NCBI RefSeq assembly: GCF_017353255.1
Contig: NZ_JAFMYU010000024.1
Coordinates: forward strand, 43,276 to 107,275
Reading direction: 5' to 3'
Length of the DNA: 64,000 nt
Source: Fibrella aquatilis
GTDB lineage: Bacteria > Bacteroidota > Bacteroidia > Cytophagales > Spirosomataceae
The notes beneath the pieces were generated by a model. It did not search any database. It had not been told where the DNA came from and saw only the letters and a list, made by a program, of their open reading frames with translations. The first letter of the stretch is position 1. Each line of letters opens with the position of its first letter. The position numbers and the translations under genes were made by a program. Of this stretch, positions 16,611 through 25,099 are shown in pieces.

Positions 16611-17411
16611 ATGAACGATCAAGCAAAAGTTGAATTAGCACAAAGAGGCTTTACTGTTGTTCCAAACGTCTTTTCGACATCCCAACTTGACGGATTAGCT
16701 GAAGCTATCAATGTGGTAAGTGCACACAGCCCAAACATCCGGCAATCCGCAGATGTCTTTGCTATCCGAAATCTGCTTCAGGAAGTGCCTTCTCTACCTA
16801 AGTTACTTTGGCAGCGGCCATTCAACATCTTACTTGATAAACTGATTGGTCACTATTATCATGGGGTTAAAGGTATCTATTTCGATAAGCTCGCCGGATC
16901 TAACTGGACGGTGCCGTGGCATCAGGATCTACAGATTTCCGTTGATAGGCAAGAAAATGTCTACGGTTGGACGAATTGGACGAATCGCCATGGGCAGTGG
17001 AGTGTGCAGCCTTCAGCCTATTACCTAAACCAACTATACACCGTCCGCATCCATCTCGACGATTGTAATGAGACCAATGGCGCATTGAAAGTGTTAGTTG
17101 GTAGCCATCAACAAGGTATTCTAACCGATCCTGACATACAGGCATTAGACAAAACTAAAGCCGTTACCTGCAATGTACCCAAAGGGGGTTTACTGGTTAT
17201 GCGTCCCTTATTGGTTCATGCATCTTCAAAGAGCACCAGCTTTGCCAACCGCCGCGTTATCCACCTCGAACTGGCACAAAACCGCTTACCTAAAGGTCTT
17301 CAATGGCGAGAGTTTTCTCAACGTTGGACAAAATTAGATGCTGCTGACTATCATCTAAGCCAGTTGACGTTAGAGCAGCGGGAACGGTTGGGACTGTTTC
17401 CTAAGTCTTGA
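16611..17411 (+). CDS. Phytanoyl-CoA dioxygenase (PhyH) family protein
   Basis: 266 residues. The Fe(II)/2-oxoglutarate dioxygenase facial triad can be placed: His and Asp in the HxD of PWHQDLQI (about residue 102), and a distal His in LLVHASSKS (about 203), followed by the Arg of NRRVIHLELA that binds 2-oxoglutarate. It probably hydroxylates a small molecule; the substrate cannot be told. A TAAACTTG 14 bases upstream of the ATG resembles the -7 box with one change. The gene is more AT-rich than the flanking nrdA and def, hinting at transfer. Confidence 0.87.
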   Translation: MNDQAKVELAQRGFTVVPNVFSTSQLDGLAEAINVVSAHSPNIRQSADVFAIRNLLQEVPSLPKLLWQRPFNILLDKLIGHYYHGVKGIYFDKLAGSNWTVPWHQDLQISVDRQENVYGWTNWTNRHGQWSVQPSAYYLNQLYTVRIHLDDCNETNGALKVLVGSHQQGILTDPDIQALDKTKAVTCNVPKGGLLVMRPLLVHASSKSTSFANRRVIHLELAQNRLPKGLQWREFSQRWTKLDAADYHLSQLTLEQRERLGLFPKS

Positions 17412-17490
17412 ATCAATGTGATTTGATTATCATACAAACCCCCGACCCTGTTGCCAGAATCGGGAGCTTAATTTATTCTATATCAACTCG

Positions 17491-19968
17491 TTACGATCCG
17501 CACATCTCGCAGCCTTCGGGGTTGTCGAGGGAGCATTGCATGGCGGCGTAGGCTAGTTCGGCTTCCGATACCTGCGGGGCCGAGGCGGCGGCCTGGGCGG
17601 CGTGTTCCTTGGCGTAGCCTACGTAGTCGAGGGGGACTTCCACGGGGGCGGTTTCGGCGAGGGCGGGCTGGAGTTGCGCTTCGGCCTGGGGCTGCACCAC
17701 GGTGAACTTCACGGCATCGGTGGCGGCTTTGGTGCGGAGGTAGTACATACCCGTTTTCAGGCCCGCTTTCCAGGCGTAGAAGTGCATCGAGGTCAGCTTG
17801 CCGAAGTTAGAATCCTGCAAGTGGATATTCAGCGACTGCGACTGGCAGATGTACGCGCCCCGGTCGGCGGCCATGTCGATGATGTGCTTCTGCTTGATCT
17901 CCCAGACCGTTTTGTAGAGGTCTTTGAGGTTCTGCGGAATGTTCGGAATCTGCTGAATCGAGCCGTTGGCCAGGATCAGGTTGTTCTTCATGGCGTCGTT
18001 CCAGAGGCCTAGCTTCACCAGGTCGCGCAGCAAGTGCTTGTTCACCACCACAAACTCGCCCGATAGCACGCGGCGGGTGTAGATGTTGCTCGTGTACGGC
18101 TCGAAGCATTCATTGTTACCCAGAATCTGGCTCGTTGAGGCCGTCGGCATGGGGGCCAACAGCAGCGAGTTACGCACACCGTGCTCCATTACCTCCTTCC
18201 GCAAGCCTTCCCAATCCCAGCGGTTCGATTTGGGCGTAACGCCCCACATATCGAACTGGAATTGGCCCTGCGAGATGGGTGAGCCTTTCCAAGTTTCGTA
18301 GGGGCCGTGTTGCTTAGCCAGTTCGAGCGAGGCGGTCATGGCTCCGAAATAGATCGTCTCGAAGATGTCTTCGTTCAGGCGGCGGGCTTCGTCGCTCTCA
18401 AACGGCATCCGGAGCATGATAAACGCATCGGCCAGGCCCTGCACCCCCAAGCCGATAGGCCGGTGACGCATGTTGCTGCGGCGGGCCTCTTCAACGGGAT
18501 AGTAGTTGAGGTCGATGATCTTGTTGAGGTTGCGCGTGGCCGTCTGCGTCACCTCGTTCAGCTTCTGGTGGTCGAACCGCAGTACGCCGTCGGTGCCTTT
18601 GGTAATGAATTTCGGCAGGGCCAGGCTCGCCAGGTTACACACCGCTACTTCGTCGGGCGAGGTGTATTCCATGATCTCGGTGCAGAGGTTGCTCGACTTA
18701 ATGGTGCCGAGGTTTTTCTGGTTCGATTTCCGGTTGGCGGCATCCTTATAGAGCATGTAGGGCGTACCGGTTTCGGTTTGGCTCTCCAAGATCTCCAGCC
18801 ACAGTTCCTGCGCTTTCACCGTGCGACGGGCGCGGCCTTCGCGCTCGTAGCGGGTGTAGAGGGCTTCGAACTCATCGCCATAGCAGTCGCTCAGGCCAGG
18901 GCACTCATGCGGGCAAAACAACGACCATACATCGTTTTCCTCCACCCGTTTCATGAACAGATCGGGCGTCCAGAGGGCGTAGAAAAGGTCACGGGCGCGG
19001 TTTTCTTCCTTGCCGTGGTTCTTCTTCATTTGCAGGAAGTCGAAGATATCGGCGTGCCAGGGTTCCAGATACACCGCAAACGAGCCTTTGCGCTTGCCAC
19101 CGCCCTGATCGACGTAGCGGGCCGTGTCGTTAAACACGCGCAACATCGGGATGATGCCGTTTGAGGTGCCGTTGGTGCCTTTAATGTAGGTGCCCGTAGC
19201 TCGGATGTTGTGGATGCTCAGGCCAATGCCCCCCGCCGACTGCGAGATTTTGGCGGTCTGCTTCAGCGTGTCATAAATACCTTCGATGCTGTCATCTTTC
19301 ATGGTCAGCAAAAAGCACGAACTCATCTGCGGCTTGGGTGTGCCGGCGTTGAACAACGTAGGCGTAGCATGGGTGAACCACTTCTCGCTCAGCAGATTAT
19401 AGGTTTCAATGGCCGCGTCGATGTCGTCCATGTGAATACCCACAGCCACGCGCATAAGCATGTGTTGCGGGCGCTCGGCAATACGACCTTCCATCTTCAG
19501 GAGGTACGATTTTTCCAGCGTTTTGTAGCCAAAGTAGTCATAGCCATAGTCGCGGTCATAGATCACCGTCGAGTCGAGGATGGCTGCGTTTTCCCGGATG
19601 ATCTCGTAGACTTCTTTTGAAATCAGCGACGCGTTTTCACCCGTTTTGGGGTCTATGTAATTATAGAGACGTTTGATCGTACCCGAAAACGACTTGTTTG
19701 TCTCCTTGTGCAGGTTGGAAATAGCTACTCGCGCTGCCAGAATAGCATAGTCGGGGTGGCGGGTGGTCATCGACGCGGCCGTCTCGGCAGCGAGGTTATC
19801 AAGTTCGGTGGTGTTTACCCCGTCGTAGAGACCATTAACCACTTTCATGGCTACCTCAACGGGCTGCACGTAAGCGGGGTCGAGGCCGTAGCATAGTTTC
19901 TCGATACGGGCCGTGATCTTGTCAAACTTGACCGACTCCCGGCGGCCATCTCGTTTAATTACATACAT
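17491..19968 (-). CDS. nrdA: Class I ribonucleoside-diphosphate reductase, alpha subunit
   Basis: 825 residues. An N-terminal ATP-cone (about 1-90, [17 protein letters not shown]) is the allosteric activity site. Catalytic residues match class I enzymes: Cys in SSCFLL (about 225), NLCTE (N, C and E near 426), Cys in VAVCNLAS (about 443), the tyrosine pair in GMYYLR (about 741), and a C-terminal Cys pair in GCEMCGS for re-reduction. It reduces ribonucleotides to deoxyribonucleotides with a radical-generating beta subunit. No nrdB is present nearby, so beta must be encoded elsewhere. The 579 bases upstream lack a gene. Confidence 0.96.
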   Translation of the reverse strand: MYVIKRDGRRESVKFDKITARIEKLCYGLDPAYVQPVEVAMKVVNGLYDGVNTTELDNLAAETAASMTTRHPDYAILAARVAISNLHKETNKSFSGTIKRLYNYIDPKTGENASLISKEVYEIIRENAAILDSTVIYDRDYGYDYFGYKTLEKSYLLKMEGRIAERPQHMLMRVAVGIHMDDIDAAIETYNLLSEKWFTHATPTLFNAGTPKPQMSSCFLLTMKDDSIEGIYDTLKQTAKISQSAGGIGLSIHNIRATGTYIKGTNGTSNGIIPMLRVFNDTARYVDQGGGKRKGSFAVYLEPWHADIFDFLQMKKNHGKEENRARDLFYALWTPDLFMKRVEENDVWSLFCPHECPGLSDCYGDEFEALYTRYEREGRARRTVKAQELWLEILESQTETGTPYMLYKDAANRKSNQKNLGTIKSSNLCTEIMEYTSPDEVAVCNLASLALPKFITKGTDGVLRFDHQKLNEVTQTATRNLNKIIDLNYYPVEEARRSNMRHRPIGLGVQGLADAFIMLRMPFESDEARRLNEDIFETIYFGAMTASLELAKQHGPYETWKGSPISQGQFQFDMWGVTPKSNRWDWEGLRKEVMEHGVRNSLLLAPMPTASTSQILGNNECFEPYTSNIYTRRVLSGEFVVVNKHLLRDLVKLGLWNDAMKNNLILANGSIQQIPNIPQNLKDLYKTVWEIKQKHIIDMAADRGAYICQSQSLNIHLQDSNFGKLTSMHFYAWKAGLKTGMYYLRTKAATDAVKFTVVQPQAEAQLQPALAETAPVEVPLDYVGYAKEHAAQAAASAPQVSEAELAYAAMQCSLDNPEGCEMCGS

Positions 19969-20488
19969 GGTGTTTGATTGGGTTAGCGGATGCGTTGGTA
20001 TTTATTAAGTGACAATGTACAGTGATGACTATAACTAGTCTGAAGTCTACTAAATCACAAAAAACCAATTGATTATCAATGGTTTATGTTGCGATCTAGT
20101 AGTAGTCCCGGTCTTGGTGGTATTCTAGATTTTAGACGTATTTAGGGTGGAAAGGTTCACCCTTTGCCTGATTCCTTTGAAAAGTGAAAATCTGTAAACG
20201 CCTACTAGAATGGTTATTTGCTGATGACAAAGCACTTACCAAAAAGCCTATAGAAAGTGAGGCCTAAGAAATGTGCTATTTGGTTGATAAAGTCCAACAC
20301 ACGAACGAAAGGTCATGTGCTGCACCTAGTTAACGGTGATAGAGGAAGGCTCCGAAGAACGCAATCAAAGTACCACTTTAATGCCCAAAAATGCCAGCCT
20401 CATCAACCGAATTTTGGATCTTTTATTAGGTAATGGTTAAATCGTTGACAATGAGCCGCCGCAGCTTGGAGGAGCAAAAAAAGGGTCG
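19969..20488. other. Gene-free region upstream of nrdA and rpmE
   Basis: About 520 bases between divergent nrdA and rpmE with no credible coding sequence. An imperfect palindrome (AAACCA(A)TTGAT / ATCAATGGTTT) lies at 20062-20085, about 95 bases upstream of nrdA, and could be an operator. A short match to the ruvX-def repeat (ACAATGTACA) occurs near 20016. I see no other structure and no clear nrdA promoter. Confidence 0.4.
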
Positions 20489-20496
20489 TACTTTTG
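20489..20496 (+). promoter_or_regulatory. Promoter of rpmE (-7 box with -33 TTG)
   Basis: TACTTTTG matches TAnnTTTG, with TTG at 20466-20468, 20 bases upstream, the standard Bacteroidota sigma-ABfr layout. The predicted start lies about 45 bases before the rpmE ATG. Confidence 0.7.
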
Positions 20497-20547
20497 CAGT
20501 CCTTTTCGGTCGGAAACCGAAACCAGGCAGATAATCAGATAGATACA

Positions 20548-20802
20548 ATGAAAAAGGGCATTCACCCGGAGTACCGTGACGTGGTATTCCACGACCTGTC
20601 GGCCGACTACAAATTTGTAACCCGGTCAACGGTTCAAACCAAAGACACCATCGAGCACGAAGGTCAGACCTACCCCCTGGTAAAGGTGGAAGTTAGCTCG
20701 CAGTCGCACCCGTTCTACACAGGTAAGAACGTACTGCTCGACACCGCCGGTCGTATCGACAAGTTCCGTAAGAAGTATGGCAACAAAGAGGCCGGCGTTT
20801 AG
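20548..20802 (+). CDS. rpmE: 50S ribosomal protein L31, type B
   Basis: 84 residues beginning [16 protein letters not shown]. The ATG at 20548 is chosen because it matches the family N terminus and follows the promoter; an upstream in-frame ATG at 20494 overlaps the -7 box. There are no zinc-binding cysteines, so this is the C-minus, type B form (sometimes called rpmE2). The C-terminal [16 protein letters not shown] and [11 protein letters not shown] are characteristic. A strong terminator follows 19 bases after the stop, so the gene is monocistronic. Confidence 0.96.
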   Translation: MKKGIHPEYRDVVFHDLSADYKFVTRSTVQTKDTIEHEGQTYPLVKVEVSSQSHPFYTGKNVLLDTAGRIDKFRKKYGNKEAGV

Positions 20803-20821
20803 TCACCTTTTTTCTGCTACC

Positions 20822-20855
20822 AAAAAGCTCCACCTGCGCAGGTGGAGCTTTTTTT
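20822..20855 (+). terminator. rpmE terminator
   Basis: Perfect 16-base arms AAAAAGCTCCACCTGC / GCAGGTGGAGCTTTTT followed by further T residues. The A-tract on the other side would let it work in both directions. Confidence 0.9.
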
Positions 20856-20997
20856 ATGCTCTATACCCAGTTAGCTGTTCACTGTGGCCGCAACCGCTTA
20901 GTGTAATTTACTAGTAAAAATAAACAGTCCGTTGACGAAAAATTAGGACTATATAATCACACGGGTATGATTGCTTTGTTCTACCAACTAACTATAT

Positions 20998-23415
20998 ATG
21001 AACCCCATACAGCGCCGTCGACTATTGATTGCCCTTTTATTAATTGCCGGGCTAATCGTTTCCGTTAACGGAAACGCGCAACAAACTTATTTTCCGTCGG
21101 CTAACGTATTCTGGAAAAATATCAAAACCGACTTTGGCGCCGTTGGCGATGGTGTTACCGATGACACGCAGGCGTTTCAGCGTGCCCTGAAAAGCTATAT
21201 AAACCCCTACAATTCGCAGATTGCGGTGTTTGTCCCCAAGGGAACTTACCTCATAAAAGACAGCCTTCGTTCGCCAAACGGGTATTATGATGCGCTCTTA
21301 TTGGTGCAGGGAGAGGATAAGGACCAGACGGTCATCAAGCTAGCCGATAATTCACCCAAATTCCAGAACGCAGGCAGCCCGCTAGCCATGTTTATTACAC
21401 GGGGCGGCAATCAGGCATTTGGCAATTATTTCCATAACCTGACCATCAACACAGGATCGGGCAACGCGGGGGCTGTGGGGCTAAACTACGTTACGAGCAA
21501 CTACGGGGCCATCCGAAACGTAAAAATCGTGTCGGGCGATGGCAACGGCTACTGCGGCATTTCGATGGAACAACAGTGGCCGGGGCCGGGACTACTTAAG
21601 GATGTGACCATCGACAGGCATCAGTTTGGTATTCGGGTGGCCACCTGCGAATACTCAATGACGTTTGAAGATGTGACGCTGACCAACCAAAAAACGGCGG
21701 GTCTCTACAACAGCTGCAATACCCTGTCTATTCGTAAGCTACAGAGCAACAACCAGGTTACAGCTATTGATAATCAGGGACGTATTGTACTCATTGACAG
21801 TAAGTTAAATGGCGGGTTGAACGCCAATGCAGCCATAAAAAACTGCACGGGCTGCCTGCTGTTTGCTCGCAACGTAGAAACAACCGGCTACAACCCGGCT
21901 ATTTTACTGGGCAACACGCCCGCCCCTACGCCCGCTACCATCACCGAATACCTGACATCGGCCAACCCGGCTGCGCAGGACTACTCGCAGTTTGCCAGTG
22001 ATGGTAAAACCCTCAACCTGCCCATTGAAGAAACCCCCAACTACGTCAACAATACCCCCGCCGACTGGGCCGACGTAACCACCTACGGCGCCAACCCAAC
22101 CAACCCCATCTACGCCTTTTCTGATGCTACGGCGGGTATTCAGGCCGCGCTCAATTCGGGCAAAAAGGTGGTTTACCTAGGCAAAATCGGTGACAATGGC
22201 ACCAGCTATTGCGTCTACGCCGACATTGTGGTGCCTGCCTCAGTCGAGCTGATCACGGGCCTGACCCTGGCGAAGTTTGCTTTCTATAACGGAAGCCGAT
22301 TCGTTATCAACAGCAACGGGAGCGCACCTCTGCACATCGAGGGTCTGCGCAACGTACGGGTTCATAACAACAGCCAACGTACGGTGGTGATGCGCAGCAC
22401 AGCGGAGTCGGAATACACCAACACCGCGCAAAACACCAACGGCAAAGTGTTCATTGAAGATGCCCCTATGCCGTTTCGCCCTCGGTTTCCGGTGCAGTTT
22501 TGGGCACGTCAGCTTAACCCGGAGGTGCAGCCCGAAAACGAAAAAGACCTCGACAACAACGGGGGTAAGTTTTGGATACTGGGCCTGAAAACAGAAGGAC
22601 GGGCGGTTATTGCCAACACCACCAACGGGGGCCTCACCGAAATACTGGGCGGTTTGGTGTACCCGGCTTCGTCATTTTCGGGCAATCAGCAACCCGCTTT
22701 CACAATCAACAACGCGCAGTTTAGCCTGGTGGGCGTGACCATGACCAGCTACGTGAACAACGGGTGGTACGGCATTGGGGCCATAGAGACGCAGGGGAGC
22801 GTAACCAAATCGTTTCCGGCCAGCACAATCTGGAGCCAGACGCCCTACAATTTTACGTTCTACCGCAGCCAAAGCGCCAACCTGCCCGTTACGCTGATCT
22901 CGTTTACCGCCAGAGCGACCGATACCTACCTGGCCACCCTCAGCTGGCGCACCACGAGCGAACGCAACAACGCCTATTTCGACGTTGAGCGTAGCCCCGA
23001 CGCACAGACGTTTGTCCAGTTGGGGCGGGTAAACGGCATGGGGACCACGACCGCCACGCAAACCTACCAGTTTACCGACGAGGCTCCCCCCACCGGTGTT
23101 AGCTATTACCGACTGAAACAGGTCGACACAGATGGCAGCCTTACGTATTCGCCGGTCCGGGCGGTCACGATCAATCGCCCAGACGCGGGGTTGCGCTTGC
23201 TGGCCAACCCCGTTGGTGAGCAACTTCAGGTGGTTGGGTTGGTGCCGCAAACGATTATGGAATTGACCGACATGACCGGCCACTTGTACCACCGGCAGCT
23301 GACCACCACTGCCGATACCACCGTTGACGTGCGCACCTGGCCCGCCGGTGTGTATTTGCTTCGGGCTGTCGATGCAGGCGGTACACAGACAAAACGAGTG
23401 CTGGTGTCGCGGTAG
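20998..23415 (+). CDS. Secreted pectate-lyase-3/beta-helix protein with T9SS sorting domain
   Basis: 805 residues. A signal peptide (residues 1-28, ending NGNAQ) is followed by a Pectate_lyase_3-type start, FGAVGDGVTDDTQAFQRAL, then VFVPKGTYLI, typical of right-handed beta-helix polysaccharide lyases and GH28/GH55-type enzymes. A second beta-helix start-like segment occurs near residue 365 (YGANPTNPIYAFSDATAGIQAALN). Residues about 635-720 look like a fibronectin-type linker (LPVTLISFTAR, SYYRLKQVDTDG). The last 75 residues, with LLANPVGEQLQV, WPAGVYLLR and KRVLVSR, form a type A T9SS sorting domain, so the protein is exported through the type IX system. Polysaccharide substrate unknown. Confidence 0.88.
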   Translation: MNPIQRRRLLIALLLIAGLIVSVNGNAQQTYFPSANVFWKNIKTDFGAVGDGVTDDTQAFQRALKSYINPYNSQIAVFVPKGTYLIKDSLRSPNGYYDALLLVQGEDKDQTVIKLADNSPKFQNAGSPLAMFITRGGNQAFGNYFHNLTINTGSGNAGAVGLNYVTSNYGAIRNVKIVSGDGNGYCGISMEQQWPGPGLLKDVTIDRHQFGIRVATCEYSMTFEDVTLTNQKTAGLYNSCNTLSIRKLQSNNQVTAIDNQGRIVLIDSKLNGGLNANAAIKNCTGCLLFARNVETTGYNPAILLGNTPAPTPATITEYLTSANPAAQDYSQFASDGKTLNLPIEETPNYVNNTPADWADVTTYGANPTNPIYAFSDATAGIQAALNSGKKVVYLGKIGDNGTSYCVYADIVVPASVELITGLTLAKFAFYNGSRFVINSNGSAPLHIEGLRNVRVHNNSQRTVVMRSTAESEYTNTAQNTNGKVFIEDAPMPFRPRFPVQFWARQLNPEVQPENEKDLDNNGGKFWILGLKTEGRAVIANTTNGGLTEILGGLVYPASSFSGNQQPAFTINNAQFSLVGVTMTSYVNNGWYGIGAIETQGSVTKSFPASTIWSQTPYNFTFYRSQSANLPVTLISFTARATDTYLATLSWRTTSERNNAYFDVERSPDAQTFVQLGRVNGMGTTTATQTYQFTDEAPPTGVSYYRLKQVDTDGSLTYSPVRAVTINRPDAGLRLLANPVGEQLQVVGLVPQTIMELTDMTGHLYHRQLTTTADTTVDVRTWPAGVYLLRAVDAGGTQTKRVLVSR

Positions 23416-23510
23416 GAACACGGCGTACTGCGGGCCGGTGCCTCGTTTTTGGCCAAACAGCCTGGCGCAACAGAGCATAATTTACGTATCTTGTTGTAAA
23501 CGAACCGCCT

Positions 23511-24248
23511 ATGCGCCTGGCCACAACGTTGTCTATCCCCACACCCTGCCCCGAATCGTGGGCGAACATGAACCCCACACCAGGCGGGCGGCACTGTACG
23601 TCTTGCCAGCAGGTGGTGCAGGACTTCACTCAGTTCACCGACGCTGAGTTAGTTGCTTGGTTTGCGCAACACAATGGCCCCGCTTGCGGCCGCCTACGAG
23701 ACGATCAACTGAATGTAGTGCTGTATGACTCCCAGCCAACCGCTAGCCTGGCGGGCAGGTGGGTACGCTGGGCAGTGGCACTGGTCATGGGCTGGCAAAC
23801 GGCGCAGGCACAAACCGCTTCGCCAAATCCAGCTTCCAGCCGGGTGGCGTTACCGGCAACGGTCCCGCTGACTCCCCGACAAACCGTACTCATTGGCAAA
23901 GCTGAGGAACCAGTCCTTTTCTTTGTTCGCGGGCAGGTGCGTTACGCCAACGATGAGCCAGCCCAGGTGCGGGTCTGGAAGAATCAGGACGTTCAGCTCT
24001 ACACCGATCAAGTCGGCAACTTCGAGGTCCCCATTTTTGCCTCCGATCAGCAGGCTGATTCGTTGAAAATTCGCATCAGCGGCGGCGACGCAATCATAAC
24101 AGTGTCGACCAAACAGGTTGGGCCGCCAATCCTGGTTAAGCTGGACCACTCTCCATACACAATTATGGGTGGGGGTATTGTGGCTAAGCGCGCGCCTCTT
24201 CCCAGAAGGGCCTGGTGGTCTCTGAAACGGCTGTTTGCCAAAAAATAA
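23511..24248 (+). CDS. Four-cysteine-box protein with short hydrophobic segment (paralogue 1)
   Basis: 245 residues. The N-terminal 68 residues hold a conserved Bacteroidota box with cysteines C13, C29, C32 and C59 (IPTPC, GRHCTSC, ACGRLR) that looks like a zinc-binding site. A short hydrophobic stretch (about 84-100, RWAVALVMGWQTAQAQ) ends like a signal-peptidase site. The rest (about 140-215) is beta-rich and may be a regulatory or carbohydrate-binding-like domain. The C terminus is basic (RRAWWSLKRLF). Its paralogue starts 2 bases after the stop. Function is unknown; a membrane-anchored sensor or envelope protein is one possibility. Confidence 0.7.
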   Translation: MRLATTLSIPTPCPESWANMNPTPGGRHCTSCQQVVQDFTQFTDAELVAWFAQHNGPACGRLRDDQLNVVLYDSQPTASLAGRWVRWAVALVMGWQTAQAQTASPNPASSRVALPATVPLTPRQTVLIGKAEEPVLFFVRGQVRYANDEPAQVRVWKNQDVQLYTDQVGNFEVPIFASDQQADSLKIRISGGDAIITVSTKQVGPPILVKLDHSPYTIMGGGIVAKRAPLPRRAWWSLKRLFAKK

Positions 24249-24250
24249 CC

Positions 24251-25009
24251 ATGCTCAAGCTCGCCATACCTACGCCCTGCACTCAAGCTTGGGATGAGAT
24301 GCAGCCCGAAGCAGGCGGGCGGCACTGCGCTTCCTGCCGGAAGGTGGTGCAGGATTTTAGCCAGTTTACCGATGCTGAAGTGGTCGCTTGGTTTGCGCAG
24401 CATGAAGGCCCCGTCTGTGGCCGCCTCCGCGACGGTCAGTTGCAGACTTCGTTGTATGATAATCAGTCTGTTGCTGCAACGGATGGTAGTCATTGGTTGC
24501 GCTGGGCGGTGGCGCTGGTGATGGGCTGGCAAACGGCAAAAGCCCAGCAAGGTCCACCAACACAGGATTTAACCCCGCCCCCACTGCCTGTGCAGGTAGC
24601 AACAACAGCGAAAAAAGTGGCGGCTCCCGTTCGTACACCAGACCGTGGGTATACGCTTTACTCAATAGCTGGTAAGGTTGTAGACGACCAAAACCACCCC
24701 CTTCCCGGCATCAACGTGATACTAAAAGAGCTTAACCGGGGCACTGTGACAGATACCAGTGGTGCATTTACGCTGACCATTTACAAAGCAGATGAAGGAA
24801 AACCAATACGCCTGTTCTTTACCCAAATCGGCCTCGCTTCCCAGGAAATGACTGTTACGCCCGAAAACAGGAGCGCATTGGTGGTGAAGATGAAAGAGGA
24901 AATCGTAGCGTTTATGGGCGAAGTAGTAGTCACGTCTTACTCACGCCCGCCAAGCCCAATACGAAAGGTTCAGCACTCGCTAAAACGGCTGTTCATCCGC
25001 GATAAATAG
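24251..25009 (+). CDS. Four-cysteine-box protein with CarboxypepD_reg-like domain (paralogue 2)
   Basis: 252 residues from the ATG at 24251; an earlier in-frame ATG at 24215 would run into the previous gene. The cysteine box is shared with the neighbour at identical spacing (C10, C26, C29, C56), and the same hydrophobic stretch WLRWAVALVMGWQTAKAQ follows. Residues about 138-225 are a carboxypeptidase-regulatory-like beta-sandwich (YSIAGKVVDDQNHPLPGINV, then GTVTDTSGAFTL), the domain also found at the N terminus of SusC/TonB-dependent receptors. The C terminus again ends SLKRLFIRD. The pair is clearly a tandem duplication with divergence of the distal domain. Function unknown. Confidence 0.75.
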   Translation: MLKLAIPTPCTQAWDEMQPEAGGRHCASCRKVVQDFSQFTDAEVVAWFAQHEGPVCGRLRDGQLQTSLYDNQSVAATDGSHWLRWAVALVMGWQTAKAQQGPPTQDLTPPPLPVQVATTAKKVAAPVRTPDRGYTLYSIAGKVVDDQNHPLPGINVILKELNRGTVTDTSGAFTLTIYKADEGKPIRLFFTQIGLASQEMTVTPENRSALVVKMKEEIVAFMGEVVVTSYSRPPSPIRKVQHSLKRLFIRDK

Positions 25010-25010
25010 G

Positions 25011-25054
25011 CCACAAAAAATGCCCCTCCAGCGCTGGAGGGGCATTTTTTGTGG
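25011..25054. terminator. Bidirectional terminator between paralogue 2 and valS
   Basis: A perfect 44-base palindrome with 22-base arms (core CCCCTCCAGC / GCTGGAGGGG) flanked by A6 and T6 tracts, two bases after the stop of the upstream gene. It can serve both converging genes. Confidence 0.92.
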
Positions 25055-25077
25055 CCTGATGTGTGGCTGGCGTGTGT

Positions 25078-25099
25078 GAGCCGCAAAATCTTGCGGCTC
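25078..25099. repeat. Small palindrome touching the valS stop codon
   Basis: GAGCCGCAA / TTGCGGCTC with a 4-base centre, no following T-run. Its last base is the first base of the valS stop triplet on the plus strand. It looks like one of the short dispersed palindromes of this group; it could stabilise the 3' end of the valS transcript. Confidence 0.6.

Noticed and set aside
17412..17490. Weak CCCGA/TCGGG hairpin between the PhyH gene and nrdA
   Set aside because: Five-base stem with a long loop and no clear T-run; not enough for a terminator call.
18307..19164. 285-codon open frame antisense to nrdA
   Set aside because: Lies wholly inside a clear nrdA gene, with composition of a shadow of GC-rich coding sequence.
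17491..19968. Possible intein or group II intron in nrdA (common in this gene)
   Set aside because: Length and motif order are normal for an uninterrupted class I alpha subunit.
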